Origin: Clavaria fumosa
Lineage: Eukaryota; Basidiomycota; Agaricomycetes; Agaricales; Clavariaceae
Assembly: GCA_951802425.1 (NCBI GenBank)
Contig: OX637803.1
Span: forward strand, 3,224,001-3,288,000
Direction: 5' to 3'
DNA length: 64,000 nt
The translations under genes and the position numbers were made by a program. Below are positions 22,681 to 35,387 of the stretch, piece by piece. How positions within the stretch are numbered: position 1 is the stretch's first letter; every line of letters starts with the position of its first letter. The notes beneath the pieces are model-generated. The model was not told where the DNA came from and searched no databases. It saw nothing but the letters and a program-made list of their open reading frames with translations.

Positions 22681-24318
22681 TGACAAAGGAGGCAACTTGA
22701 AGGCAGGCATGAGTACTGGTTTAACCAGTATGCTGAGCTCTTTGGGGGAGTTCCCCCCAGACTGCTGCCATTTTGGGCAGTGAACCACCACATACCCTTA
22801 ATAGATGAAAAGCAAGTCTATAATTATTACCTGCCTCAGTGTGCCAAGGCATTCAAGGAACAATTCCTTGAGAAAGTGAACCATGATATTACTAACGGTT
22901 GGTGGGAAGCAGGAGTGGCATTGCAAGCAGCTCCTATGTTATGCATACCAAAAAGCAGCCAGAACCAGCTGCTATGGACAGTCATAGACTGTCGGAAATG
23001 GAATGCGAACACAGTATGGGATATTACCCCATTGCCTGATCAGGATCAGATCAGACAGGACATGGCTAGAGCTGCGTATAGGTCAAAGATTGACCTATTG
23101 GACATGTATGAGCAAGTACGCATAGAGCCTGAGGACATGTGGAAGACAGTGTTCGTGACTGTCTTGGGCACCATGTTCTCACAGGTGATGCAGATAGGGG
23201 ATTGTAATGCCCCTGCTACCTTCCAGCACCTGATGACACACATATTTCATCATCAATTGGGAAAGTACATGCATGTGTACTTAGACAATGTATTCATCTT
23301 CTCCAAGACCTTGGAGGACCATGAGTGTCACTTAAAAATGGTCTTTGAGACCCTCAAAGGCACAAGCCTTTTCTTGAGCAAGAAGTGCTCATTATATGTG
23401 AAGAGCATAGATTGCTTAGGGTATATTATAGATGCCCAAGGAATCCACATCACAGTGGATAAAATGGATAAAATCTGTAACTGGAAAACACTGACAAGTG
23501 TTAATGAGGTTCAGAGGTTCCTCAGATTAGTACAGTACATCGGACAGTTCATGCCCAATCTGTCCACTTACACTGGCCCTTTGGCTAGTCTGTGTAGTGA
23601 AACATGAACATTCCACTGGAGACCACTCCATGACAAGTGCATGGAGATGATTAAGGCATTGGTGTGTAAAACACCAATATTATGCCCAGTAGATGTGGCA
23701 GTACAGGAGCCAATCTGGCTTGTGTGCAATGCATCAGTGTCAAGTGTAGGGGCCATGTATGGCCAGGGAAAGACATGGGAAACCTGCCATCCAGTGGGGT
23801 TTATGTCTAAAAGGTTCAGCCCAGCCCAGTTTAGTTATAAAACATGGGACCAGGAAGCCTTAGCGATTGTCAAATTGCTACAGAAATGGGAGGATAAACT
23901 CCTTGGTAGACAAATCAACATGGTCACAGACCACAAAGCACTGGGGTTCTTTAAGAACCAAATGCACTTGTCTGGCTGGCAGGCCAGGTGGATGGAATAT
24001 ATGGAGAGGTTTGACTACTCCATCACTTACATTGAAGGTGAGAGCAACAAAGTTGCAGATGGCCTTTCACGTTACCATATGAGTGATGCAATGGATGAGA
24101 TTCATCCAGATCACGAGTACATGAAGGCAGACGTTCACCTTGACCCTGAAGGGGATGAGTTGCCCCACAGATGCCTGGAGGAGGTGTGTGCACCACGAGT
24201 ATGCACACCTGCTGTGGACCAGGAGACCAAGCAGGAGCAACTGCTGCCTAACAGCATAGTCCTTGTGCAGATGGAGCATCTGCGCTTTCTTTCACTGCAA
24301 GCTAACCACTCAAGCTAG
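22681..24318 (+). pseudogene. Gypsy-2 Pol: RT and RNase H with lost catalytic Asp
   Basis: Same frame as Gag, after tandem stops. RT starts around ELFGGVPPRLLPFWAV; the first catalytic region KIDLLDMYEQVRI is intact; the second box is YLDN (Asn at 23287-23289) instead of YLDD. A TGA at 23605-23607 interrupts the thumb/connection. RNase H starts VCNASVSSVGAMYG, with Asn (23728-23730) at the expected catalytic Asp, then SYKTWDQEALAIV, VTDHKALGFF and GLSRYHM. No integrase, PPT or 3' LTR follows. Both Asp-to-Asn changes are G-to-A at a CpG. Family: chromodomain-type Gypsy RT typical of basidiomycetes. Confidence 0.88.
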
Positions 24319-25487
24319 TTTTTTGAGGTTTTGTGTGCCTATATCTACCCCTCTAATCTTCAATTTCCATGATTTACATTTTCCCCAAACTTATTTCCCA
24401 ATGCATGCCAAAGCTGCTGACCAAACCAGTCAAAATCCTCCTGTTTACCAAAACCAACCATAGGATTCCAAAACAAATGGAATGCTATACTGAGCCATCC
24501 CATACCTATCATATTCCATCCCTCTCTCTCCCCTCCCATCACCACAAAGCAACAATTCCAGCATACAGTCAGAATCCAGTTCTCACAGTCCTCACACAAG
24601 TTTGTACTTGTGGTGACACCTAATCAAATGGGATCACATTGAAAGATTGAGTATAGTGCATGAATAATACACCCTGACTTTGTTTCAATTACTCTGCCAC
24701 ATCCAGGACTACAGTTGCCTTCCTACAAACCTAAACAGCACAAGTACCCCTAACAAGGACCCCACATGAAATATTCCCAAACAAAAAAGTCCCCTCTTTT
24801 AGTCCTCATTATGTTTTTGATGATGTTTACTCTCATTTGGTGCTGTCCCTCAAAACTCATTTTTCACCCCAAAAATTCATTTAGGGTTCCTGGGGGTCTT
24901 CCAGCAAAAATTGAAATATGGTAGCTGTGAAGTAGTTATTAGTGCTGTTTAGAAGAACATATGCAACTGACTAATGACTGCATATATGTTGATGTTGTCA
25001 CATCATGAAGTAGGTCACATGGTGATGCTTGTACCATGAGTAATGCTAGTAATGTGAATAAGACTAATGTATCCATATGGCATGTCATGTGCCAGATGAA
25101 GGGATTATGCCATGGTATATCATACATATTATCATACATGATATTGGAGGCTGCTGGTGGGCCATTATTGTTGTTAGCTGCTGGTGCATCATCATCATCA
25201 GCTGCTGCTGCTGTCATCAGTCATTGTTGTTGACTGCTGGTGCATTGTTGTTGTCATTGTTGGCTTCTAGTGTGTCATTGTCATTGGTCATCATCATTGG
25301 CTGCTGTTGTGTTGTTGTCATCATTAGCTGCCAGTGTGTCATTGTCATCATCAGCCACTGCTGCCATCATTGGTCATCATTGGTGTTAAGGCCTGTCTTG
25401 TCTCATAAATAACACTGAAGGTTGATTTGATGGTGACCAGTCCTGTAAACTCACTAAGGGAAAAAGACAAGTTGAGAAGAGAGATAT
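24319..25487. other. No gene; AT-rich and microsatellite DNA
   Basis: AT-rich with pyrimidine tracts (24330-24620). About 24955-25130 is a dispersed repeat related to 29830-30125 (shared words GGTCACATG.TGATGCT and CATGTGCCAG). 25140-25390 is a degenerate trinucleotide repeat (TGCTGGTG, CATCATCATCA, TTGTTGTT). 25388-25450 resembles 5214-5275. Confidence 0.55.
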
Positions 25488-25668
25488 TATCAGACTGGGT
25501 CTCACACAAGTTGAATGTAAGGTCATGACAACAATACTAACATAAGGGGAAAAGAGTACAAAATAGGAAACAGCAAAGTACTTATAGCAAACACTCCAGC
25601 ACTTGCTGGCATTCCCATGCTCAGACCCTGGGATTGTGTGATGTGCCTGAGCCACAGGTCATGTGATT
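25488..25668 (-). repeat. LTR fragment related to 57208-57517
   Basis: TATCAGACTGGGTCTCACACAA and the following GTAAGGTCATGA..ACAATACTAA.ATAAGGGGAAAA match the left end of the LTR at 57208, with substitutions and small gaps, as far as GGTCATGTGATTTT. Orientation by analogy with that copy. Broken off about 15 bp before LTR B. Confidence 0.6.
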
Positions 25669-25682
25669 TTACAATTATGTAC

Positions 25683-27012
25683 TCAGGTCAGGCTAGGATG
25701 GGAGGATTATGTAATAGGTTCTAATGGTGATAAGCTAGAGTCTAGATATGGGTGAGCTGGGGTTGGATGAATGAAGATTGCTGTCTGAGCTCTTAGCTGG
25801 TGTGCCAGGGCCTGTAACATGAGGTTCCATTGGCTATTTATACTCAAATTCTCATATCTACTACATTTGGAAAGATTCAACATGGCTCCTTAACTAGTAA
25901 TCCTAACATACTGTTTAAGGACTCTAAATTAAGGAGAACTCAGTGGCATTACATATCAGGTAAGATCATAATTATATCTCATGTCCTCATTGAGATATTT
26001 TTTCTCAAAGGTTCTACATATTCTAAAAATAATCAAAATGAGTCAGGATGATTCATTTCTTGAGTTCCAGTCATTGGGGATTGTGGGGAAGGACCCCACA
26101 ATCACCCCTGATCACTTCTATGAAGTTCCACAACTTTCTGCGATGTTCCTGGCCTTGATCACATCATTATCTTGTTGATACTTCCTCTGCTTCCTCTTAT
26201 CTCCCCCAGACTAGTCATAATTAAGTGTACTAGCTCTATTTAGCATGTGTTTCAGCTGTATTCTATGCCAGATACATACTAGTCACACCCTAGTACAAAG
26301 GGAGATGAGGGGAAGGCCAAGGGACTGCACATAAAGGTTGTGGGCACACAGTCCACTCATAGGATGACCTGTCCATATTTGGTAGTGCAGCAGTGTCAGC
26401 CATCACTGCTGATCACTGCCCCCCACCACCATGGGAACCAGGCCAAACTGCCAGCCCTCAATTGCTTGATTGAGGTCTGATCGTGATTGGGACTGCCCCA
26501 CAATGCCAGAGTGGTGCCAAACTCACACCAGCGAGTTCACAACCCTTTAGCTCAGCCGCAAAAGCTCCGCACCTCTTGTAAACTCACAGATATTACCTTA
26601 TGGACCTTCTCAACACTTTTGTCTGTTCAGCCTTTCCCACTTAGAGCCTCCCTTTAGCAATACTTTATTAATACTAGGATGTAGCCTAAACAGTAGTAAA
26701 ACCAGCTTGAGGGAGTAAATAACAGTTATTTCCTTCTGCCTTTATGCATTTAAGGGTAACAAGGCAGTGGAAATTCAATGGTAAAGACCATTTGTTTGTG
26801 CAGTTCTTTATTCCTACTGTAGAGCCATTTCTTTCTCTCCTAGTACCACTTTCCATAGTTTAAGTCATATTGGGAGTAAGTCTACATGGGTAAGTAGTAC
26901 AGAATAGGTAGAGGACTAAGAGAGAGCATGAGGGATGATTGAAGAGATGCATAAGGTGCTGAACTGCTTGTTCAAGGGGCTAGGTACTATAGACCATTAA
27001 GTACCCTAACAG
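25683..27012 (-). mobile_element. Gypsy-type LTR (LTR B), inverted copy of LTR A
   Basis: Ends ACCCTAACA at 27012, the inverse of TGTTAGGGT at 1202, and is alignable with LTR A throughout. Hairpin ATTGTGGGG/CCCCACAAT at 26080-26102; TGAGTCA-GGA-TGATTCA at 26039-26055; TATA box on the minus strand (complement of 25835-25842). The next 70 bp (27013-27081) is the inverse of 1132-1201. No attached coding region is identifiable. Confidence 0.7.
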
Positions 27013-27896
27013 ACCATAGGTGGCAAGGACATCAGACATGAGCAAGGAGGTTTCATGTCATGATTATCTGCATTTTATGGGCCACTGGGCCACAGACTGA
27101 CAAGGAGTCAGATTCCCAGGGATGGCCTGACCATGTCTGGCAGGAAACCATGCAGCCATGGCTCAGTCATTCCATTCCACCAGTCAGATGTTCATTGCAA
27201 TTCCATGCAGCACCAAACAACCAGATCCTCAGGGGAATTTATATAAATTGGCTCAGTCATCCCATATTTGGAGGCTACATCCAGAAAAGACAAGTTGTTG
27301 GTGCCTCATCGGTGATGCATGCTGGTGCCTCATTGACAACCACAGTCACTAAGTCACTATGAAACACACCTTGCAAGCCAGTCACTATGGTCCACAGCAA
27401 TGACACCCCCCCTTGGTGTGCACATGGTTGCCTGATTGTGAACTCAAGAAGCACAGTGGGAGACCTAACACTTAGGAAACATCTGCATGAGACCTACATG
27501 AGGGGGAATCCCATCATGCAACACATCCAAAACATGCATGGGGGAGGTGCAGGCACACATACACTCACAGGCATGCAGGCTCTCACAGGCATGCAGGGGA
27601 GGCGCAGGCACACATACCCTCACAGGCGCACAGGCTCTCACAGGCATTGTGCCAGTGTGCAGGCTCTCACAGAAGCATCATCTCCTTGTCCTGAGGGCCT
27701 TCTGCCTTCCAGATCTTGAAACAGGATGAAACTAACAGGTTTGTGAGCATGTGACCTTGGATGTCAACAAGTGTATGTGGGGCTAGCAACAAGTCCAGGT
27801 AAGCTCATGACCTTGAATGCCCTTGATGCCCTCAAGCATGTTGCAAGGATTGGCTAGACCCCATCACAGGGCATGCTATTGGGTTGATCTAGCAAG

Positions 27897-28170
27897 TCAA
27901 AGCAGAATGCACCATTCTAGTGAGCTGAAGTACTCACCATTCAAGGAGTCTTCAAACATTGCCAATCTGAAATGTTTTGCATGGCCTGTGTTGTGATCCA
28001 CCATAACAGTGGCATCAACAACTTTTCCATATGCAGAAAAGAATTCATGCATGGATTCTGACATCATGTTGGATGACAGACCACCAATGAAGTACTGCAC
28101 ACTTCTGAGATGCTCATTTTTTGGGGTATGGTGCACTTTGGGTCAATGGTCTTGCCATCTGCATGTGATG
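27897..28170 (-). pseudogene. Captured RRM-gene fragment, copy 2
   Basis: Same RRM linker/RRM2 exon as 4292-4570: DGKTIDPK linker, YFIGGLSSN, ESMHEFFSAYGKV, with the GTGAGT donor at the complement of 27932-27937. This copy reads VDHNTGHAKHF where copy 1 reads VDRNMGHSKHF, so each has decayed separately since duplication. The linker is shifted by a short T-run difference near 28120. Confidence 0.7.
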
Positions 28171-28185
28171 ATGGCATTGACACAT

Positions 28186-28335
28186 GTGGCAAAGGATCAA
28201 ACAGGAAGTGAAATGAAGGGTGAGAAGCATTACCAAAGGATCAAACAGCGAGTGAAATGCAGGTGAGAAAGACTACCAAAGGATCAAACAATGAGTGAAA
28301 TGCAGGTGAGAAAGGCTACCAAGGGATCAAAGAAT
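28186..28335 (+). repeat. 43-bp tandem repeat, copy 2
   Basis: Counterpart of 4584-4720; three recognisable AAAGGATCAAACA units plus a decayed one. Confidence 0.75.
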
Positions 28336-29569
28336 GTTGTTAAGGCCATATGGAAATAAGACGAAGTGACTGGGATGCAGAGGAGGTAGGAAACTACAGA
28401 GGAGACAGATACAATGTCCAACAAAGCTTGAAGGCAGGATGCACTAGAATCACAAAGGCAACAAGCCTGAGGAACTTAAAGAAAAGTGGAGTGCATCAGA
28501 GTCATGAGAGCAGCAAAGAGCCTGAGCATACCAATGAAGAGGAGCAAGAAGGGCAACTCCAAAGGGTCCAGCAACTCCATAATGGAGTGTCTGTCATGTA
28601 GATTCATGGGAGGGACAAAAACTGAACACCAAGCTAATACTCAGAGTAACCTCTATCTGCTATTAGAACTGCCATTAGAGATGGGGTGTGTGGCATGGAC
28701 AGAATATTTCAGCAGGCCTGGCTACACAAAGGTGGAGGCTGCCAACCTGGATGAATGCAGAGGCAGCTTGAGCTGCAGATCCAGGCAGCTGGGGCACAGA
28801 GGCAGCACAAACTGGAAATCTGTTAGGGCCTGTCCCATCTCATAAATAGCACTGTAAGTTGATTTGTTGATGACCAATCCTGAAAACTCACTAAGACAAA
28901 TCAACTGTTGAGCACAATTGAGAATACTCAGTCCTGGAAGGTTGCGAAGACATCTGATGAAGTGTAAGAACAGAAAAAGACAAGTTGGAAGAGGGGAGAT
29001 GTCACTGGAAATGTTGCAGAGTTGGTAGATGAAGCATAAAGAGGGAAAAAGATGAGTCGAGAGAGGGAAGGCATTGCTGAGAAGGTCATGAAGTCAACCA
29101 ATGAACCATAGAAAGAGAGATAGATGAGTTGGGAGAAACAGATATCACTGAGAAGGTTGTGAAGTAGACCAATGAAGCATAAAGAAGGAAATAGATGAGA
29201 TGGGAGAAAGAGATGTTGTTGAAAGGGTCATGAGTGGTTGCAATGATGTCAAGAAGTGAATTGGTGAAGGCAATGACTTTGCCAACTGATGAGAGAACCT
29301 GTATGGTTCAAAGAATCAGTACCAAGATGATGGAAAAGAAATACTTAGGCACATGAGTCATATGAGCATGGAGGACAAGTTTAGAGGAGAGCAGAGTGTG
29401 TCTTGGTGTTGTCAAGGTCACCAAGTGAGACAAGACCTATCAATCATGGTGGTCCCAAGCTCAAAGGGTGTAATAGCCTCAAGCTTAAACTGAAGTGCAT
29501 CAATATCAAGTATACAGTACCATATGTACATGCGAGACTTATATATGTGCATACAGAGAGTGTAACTAA

Positions 29570-30379
29570 TCAGGAAAAGTGCAGAGGTCACAAGGCAACA
29601 AGACTATAGTAGTATGGGGTATGTTCAGTTGTAAAGTGACTAGGCATGTGTTCTACTAAGGTTGAGAGGGGTTAGAAACACATAAGTAAGGTCATGAAGA
29701 TGACCTGTCATGGATTGCAACCTGGTTAAATAATCATATACATAGCTATAACTACAGGGGGATCCTTGGATCATAACTATCATAGTTATAGACTACTGGG
29801 GGCAAGAAGGAGAGCATATTTGAAAGGTAAATGCAGCTGACTGTTGGTGGTGCATTTGGGTGTTAAGGTCATGGCATCATGAGGTGGGTCACATGGGTGA
29901 TGCTAGTGATGCAGGTGACCTTGGGTGGGGGGTCACATGAGTAATGCTGGTAATGCGAGTAACACTGGTAGCACTGGTAGTGTCAGTAGCACCAGTGACA
30001 CTGGTAACACTGATGATGCTGGTAATGTATTAGTGCTGGTAGTGGTAGCACCAGAGGTGCCATGCAGCAAGTCATGTGCCAGCTGAAGAGGATGTGCAAT
30101 GGTGTGTTGTGCATCAAGATGGTGGGTCCAGGCAAAGTATTTGCATGGGGTGAGGTGGAGAGGGGCATCATGAGTATGGCATGGTGGTTGTGAGTGTCAT
30201 GTAAATGTGGGGTAGGTTGGAGAGGCTCCTGGAAGAGGATGGCAGGTTCCAGAAGTGTGTAGAGGAGCTTGCAAGGTTGTAGAGGGCCATCAGGAGGTTC
30301 ACAGGTTGGTAGAGTTGGCTTGGGCAAGGTAGAAATGAATGGGTCCTGACAAAATCCAGGCAACTGAGGTGTTAGAGCA
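29570..30379. other. No gene; dispersed repeat
   Basis: 29830-30125 contains GGTCACATG, GGTGATGCTAGTGATG and many ACTGGTA words, and is a diverged relative of 24955-25130. The rest is purine-rich without a coherent frame. Confidence 0.45.
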
Positions 30380-31770
30380 ATTAGCCACAGCCACAGGAGC
30401 ACTGAACTGAGGCACACAGTGGGCCAAGGCAGGAGGACCAGGCAGAAATGCCAAGTTTCCACCTCTGGTTCCCCCTTCACTATGCAAAACTGTGCAGTGG
30501 GGAGCAGCACCCATCTGCCAGAGCTGAGGCTCTGCAGCCACAGGTGCAAGTCTGCAGAAATGGGGAAGCAGCACCCATGTGAGGGGCCTGAGGGACAGGT
30601 TAAATTAGCAATGATATTTATTGAATTACATGGGACCATTCATGTACAGGACTTGAGGGGCCACAGCTGCAGAAGGGCAAAGTGAGGAGCAGTGGCTGTG
30701 TTCTGGGGCTGAGGGACTGCAGAGCAGGAGCAGCATCTGAATGCAGGATCTCAGGGACCCAGCCACAGCTGCATGCGAGTCCACAGAGAGGGAAGAAGCC
30801 TCAAGTGCACCATGGCATCCCCACACAGGAGCCAGGGACTGTGGCTGCAGCCAGGCACAATATCACAGCCACAGATGCTCACACAGAGAGAAAGCAGTAT
30901 CCAGCTTGGGTGAGGGACCACAGCTGCAGCTGGACACAAGTCCACAGAGTGGGAGCTGCATCTGAGCATAGGAGCTGAGGGATCAGCCCCAGCCAGGTGC
31001 AAGACCACAGAGAGAGTGGCATCTGCACATGGGAGCCAAGGGAGAGGGGAGCTGAGGGGGCAACCCATGGCTACAGCTGGGCAGAGGACTCAAGGGGCTG
31101 CAGCTGACACTAGACACAAGTCTGTGGAGCTGAGGCTGGGCATAAGCCCACAACATGGGGAACATCAGCTGAAGGAGTGTAGCAATAGCTGCACACAAGT
31201 CCAGCCAAGAGGGTCAGATGGAGTCATGTATATGATGTAGAGACCCAGGCACAGGACCTGAGGGGCCACAGCTGGGCTGAGCACTTGGGCCAGGTGCTAG
31301 GCCACAGATCCATAGCTGGACCCACAGAGTGGGGGGGGGGGGGGGCAGCACCTGAGCACAGAGCTAAAAGACTGCAGTTGTGGCCTGGCACAAGTCCCAT
31401 AGTGGGGGTGATGTCCATGCATGGGAGCAGAGCCTGCTGGCCAGGAGGACCAATGGTGGGCATATGCAATGCCTGCTGGCCAACAGGGTTGGTGGGGACA
31501 CATGCAATGTGAGAGATCCCAGTGCAGGACCTGAGGGGCCACAGCCAAGGCTGGGCACAATCCCACAGAGTGGGGAGCAGCATCTTCATGCAGAGCTGAA
31601 GGATGACAACTGCAGCAGGCACAAGACCCTAGATTGGGGTGCAGCATCCTGGATGTGGGGGCAGGGCCTGCTGGCCAAGTGGAACAATGGCAGGCTCATG
31701 CAGTGCCTGCTGGCCAAGAGGATTGGCAAAATGGGTGCCCAAGTGCCTGACAGGAATGAGAATGTTGGGG
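30380..31770 (+). repeat. Degenerate minisatellite region
   Basis: About 1.4 kb of imperfect units built on GAGGGGCCACAGCTG, GGGCACAAGTCCACAGAG and GGGAGCAGCATCTGAGCA, period roughly 60-70 bp. A GCCTGCTGGCCA sub-repeat occurs near 31426, 31468 and 31664, and there is a 15-G run at 31331-31345. Long frames on both strands are products of the repeat. CpG almost absent. Confidence 0.7.
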
Positions 31771-32574
31771 AATAGAAGGCAAGGGTCTTTCCAGAGCTGT
31801 AGGTATCTTGGAGGCCCCAGGGCTGTCCTAAGACACCCTGTGTGACACCCTGCCTGGAGGACCAGGGCAGGGTGCAGCAGGATGTGGACACAGACACAAA
31901 ATTGGCTGCACCAGTACCCCCTCCTTCAGAGGGGGATCCAAATAAGCAAATCCAGAGGGACCAGGGTTTGAAGTCCCAAGAAGACTGGGCCTGAGGGATG
32001 GAGTCACAAGGAGCCACCTCACATTTCATCCATATTTCTTGTCCACATGGATGACATTGTTATGCCTTCCTGTCTCCACTACCAACTAAGGGCCTTCTTC
32101 TTCCATTCCATCTAGCATCCATTCAAGCCCTCATCCATCTGAGGTGCTCCCTGTTGCCCCTGTAGCACCATCAGATAGTCACCCATGTACCAGCATATCA
32201 TTGCCCTTGTAGGATTGTCTGCTCTCCTGTCTCTTCCCCATTCTCTTCATTCAACAATATTGTGTCTCCCATGTGTTGATAGCTGTGGGCCACACACTTT
32301 GATACAGATGCTTTCAAGCTTTGATACAAACTCAACTCATAACTTAACTGACTTTGTGAGATGGGCATCCAGGACACCCACTTTGACATTCACATCTAGT
32401 CAACTTTGTGTGTCATGTGGGCATGGCAGTCCTGGACACCCACCTTGAGGTACACATCCAGTCAACTTACTTTGTACATTATGAGAGATGTGGGTGACCT
32501 GGTCCTCCTGGCATGGCTTACCTGTATCTCTATGAGGTCCCAGCCTGCATCACATTGGATCTTGGTAGGTATGT
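31771..32574. other. No gene recognised
   Basis: Contains an imperfect palindrome around CCCTGCCTGGAGGACCAGGGCAGG (about 31849-31872) and a short duplicated phrase GGACACCCAC (32369 and 32435 areas). No convincing reading frame. Confidence 0.4.
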
Positions 32575-32869
32575 AGGACCTAGGTTTGGCAATCTAAGAG
32601 TGAGTAGCACAGGTGGTGTAAGTAGGATGGAGGGTGGACAGTGTGAGTGGAGTGAGTGGGTGGTACAGGCAAGGTGAGTAAGGCAGGTGGGCACAAGTGA
32701 GGAGGTGCAAGTGAGGCAAGCCATGTGGTGTAGCACCAATGAGCAGCCCACTCACCTCTGCCTTACTCACCTTGCCTGTACCACCCACTCACTCCACTCA
32801 CACTGTCCACCCTCCATCCTACTTACACCACCTGTGCTACTCACTCTTAGATTGCCAAACCTAGGTCCT
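32575..32869. repeat. Perfect 112-bp inverted repeat
   Basis: Left arm 32575-32686 (starts AGGACCTAGGTTTGGC) and right arm 32758-32869 (ends GCCAAACCTAGGTCCT) are exact reverse complements by eye, with a 71-bp loop. The right arm ends exactly where the Copia-1 LTR begins. A diverged single copy of the arm sequence is at about 50425-50475. Confidence 0.9.
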
Positions 32870-33166
32870 TGACGATGAACATACGCCTCGCCCATACTCG
32901 ACCGGATCCGCACTCCCGCCCAGCCGGATCCGTGCCTCGTGACTGTCGGTTTGCCTCCCACTGTTGATGGACTCCTTTTGCTGTTTGGACTTTGTGCTTC
33001 GTGCACTTCTTTTTACTTTATATACTTCGTACCCTTGATAGTGGGAGTTCAGGCGCTCTTGTTCTCCCGTGTGAACTCCAGGTTCGTTGCCTATGTCTGT
33101 CGTCTCGCATCAATGCTTTAACGCGCTCTTGTTCTCCTGCGTGAACTCCAGCTGCGCCTGCTGTAA
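32870..33166 (+). repeat. 5' LTR of Copia-1
   Basis: Starts TGACGATG, like the Copia-2 LTR (TGACGAAG on its strand), and ends CTGCTGTAA four bases before the Gag ATG, as in Copia-2. It has GTGAACTCCAG repeated twice, as Copia-2 does, and TTATATACT at about 33018. CpG-rich compared with the DNA to its left. Confidence 0.8.
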
Positions 33167-33170
33167 GATT

Positions 33171-35387
33171 ATGAGACCTGTGCCTGACTCTCTCGAGATG
33201 GATGCACTTCGTTTCCCAAAATTGAATGGGCAGAACTACGCTAGTTGGGCCGTGTACATGCGCTCTACACTACAGTCCAAGTATCTGTGGTCAGTAGTAA
33301 AAGGAAAAGAGGTTTGCCCGACAACCCCAGCCCAGACGTCCGACGAGACAAACACCCCTAGTACCGAAAACCTCGCATGAATCCAGACCCTCATTGATGA
33401 ATGGGAGTCCAAGGACGAGGCTGCCCAAGGATTGATGTATAGCTCAAGCGACGAGTCGCAGTGGCCGCACGTTGCGGACTGCAAAACTGCAATGGAGATG
33501 TGGAATGCCTGGAAGCAGGTACACCAAACGAACCAGCAGTCCATTAACGTCTTCTACCACATCAAAGAGTTGTACACACGAAAATATGAGGACAGAACGT
33601 CTATGACCAATCACATCGCCGCTATGCTTAGTCTGCGCCAGCGTATCATCAGTGCTGGAGGAACCATCGACGATCTTCAGGTCGCTCAGGCGTTGATTCT
33701 GTCCCTGCCTGAGACACCTAGCTGGGAGATCATTACTGTGCAGCTTATCCATGCAGAGAAACTCACCTTGGATGCTGTTAGCACGAGATTGCAGGCAGAA
33801 GCAAACCGCCGCCTTCACGACAAAACTGGAGGACAGACAGCCTTGCAGGCGACGTCGAAGGGAAGGAGAGGTCGCAGCGGGAATCCCAATCGCGATTCCA
33901 ACACAGAAGGAGGTCAGAAACAGACTAGGCACGGCCCCCAACCCGACAACGAATGTAGATACTGCAAAGGCAAAGGCCACTGGGCAAATCAATGTCCACG
34001 ACGAGAAGGAGATGAAAAGGGGATGAACACACGCTACGATTCAGCCAACACCGCGGTCGATGATCTGCAGGACTTGGGAGCCCGCGAAGTTGGACGGGTG
34101 TTTCTTGCTGCGGGACCGCGTACCAGCGCAGGCGTTATTCTCGATTGTGGAGCCACCGCTCACATGTTCTGGGATAAGTCATTCCTCGTAACTTATGCCC
34201 TTTCAACGAATCAGAAGATTTCTGTTGGCGATGCACGAGACATACCGGTCGACGGTGTCGGAAGTATCCGGCTACGAGTCAAGCTCCCAAATGGGTACTG
34301 AACGGTTACACTCCACGGGGTCATGCACGCATCGGGACTCGCTATGAACTTGGTCAGTCTTAGTGCGCTTCAAAAGGAAGGAGCACAATACTGCAGTACG
34401 GCCAATGGCCTAGTTGTCACCTTGGATGACAAGGAACTCATGCATGGGAGCCTGAGCGAGGGACTTTATCGGATCGATTGCACACCCACGGGGACTCAGG
34501 CTGCCTACGAAGCATCGTCCGGTGTGAGTTTGAGGGTTTGGCATCGATGGATGGGCCACCTGCACCTCGATGCGATTCATGAATTGTCCAGGAAAGGAAT
34601 GGTGAGAGGACTCACCATCTCATCTAGTGACCACGACCGTGTGTGCGAAGGCTGCGCAGTCGGAAAATCCCATCGTCTACCACTCCCAAAAGAAAGTGAA
34701 AGGCGCTACGAGCGTATGGGACTCGTTGTTGCTGACCTTACTGGCCCTATGTCTGTCAAAACCTGGTCTGGGATGTCATACGCACTCATAGTGGTGGAGG
34801 TCAGCTCACGATTCGGAGTTGCCCGTCTCCTACGCTCAAAGGACGAGGCCCCCAACGCACTAAAAGAGGTAATTGCAATGTTAGAAACTCAATCAGAGCA
34901 GAAATTAAAGAAATTGCATACCGATAACGGAACCGAACTAGTCAACAGCAAAGTGGACGACCTCTGTAAACGGAACGGAATCATACACGAGACCACAGTT
35001 CCCTATGGCCCTGAACAGAATGGAATAGCCGAGCGGTTTATTGCGACATATTTCGAAATGGTTAGATGCATGCTTCATTCATCGGGGATGGACTTACGTT
35101 ATTGGGGGGAGTCTTTCATGTACTCAGTGCATATCAGAAACCTTTCCCCGACATCGTCGTTGTCCGGGATGGTCCCCTATCAGGCCTGGACAGGCCGGAA
35201 GCCCGACATATCGCACTTAAGGGTCTTCGGATCCATCGCATATGTTAACATCCCGAAGAAAATCCGTGGTGGAAAGTTGGAAGTGACATCGGCAAAATGT
35301 TCTCTATTAGGTTGGTGGGCCGATGAAACAAAAGGTTATCGTCTGGAGGAATTGGAAACAGGAAAGTTGCTCACCTCTAGAGATGTT
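33171..35387 (+). pseudogene. Copia-1 Gag, protease and integrase
   Basis: One frame from ATG 33171, broken by TGA at 33378-33380 and 34299-34301. Gag begins MRPVPDSLEMDALRFPKLNG; zinc knuckle CRYCKGKGHWANQC near 33955-33996; Copia-type protease GVILDCGATAHMF near 34132; integrase zinc region with WHRWMGHLHL and CEGCAVGKSHR; core acidic residues in VVADLTGPM, LHTDNGTELV and PEQNGIAERF. The frame stops at DV (35387), where the terminal-inverted-repeat element is inserted; it resumes at 39637 and again at 44983. Highly similar to Copia-2. Confidence 0.9.

Larger units (their letters stand above)
27087..29569 (+). repeat. Long direct repeat block, copy 2
   Basis: Second copy of 3315-5963, with about 130 bp missing after 27540 and otherwise colinear. 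Differences seen by eye are mostly transitions. It ends at GTGTAACTAATCA, beyond which the two loci are unrelated. Confidence 0.75.

Noticed and set aside
25140..25390. Trinucleotide-rich open frames with Cys, Ser or Val runs
   Set aside because: Microsatellite translation in all frames, no gene context.
30299..31775. Many 60-150-codon frames on both strands
   Set aside because: They follow the period of a degenerate minisatellite and have no consistent frame between units.
32020..32070. Short VHMDDIVM-like reading resembling a Copia RT box
   Set aside because: No other RT motif in the surrounding 500 bp; too short to support.
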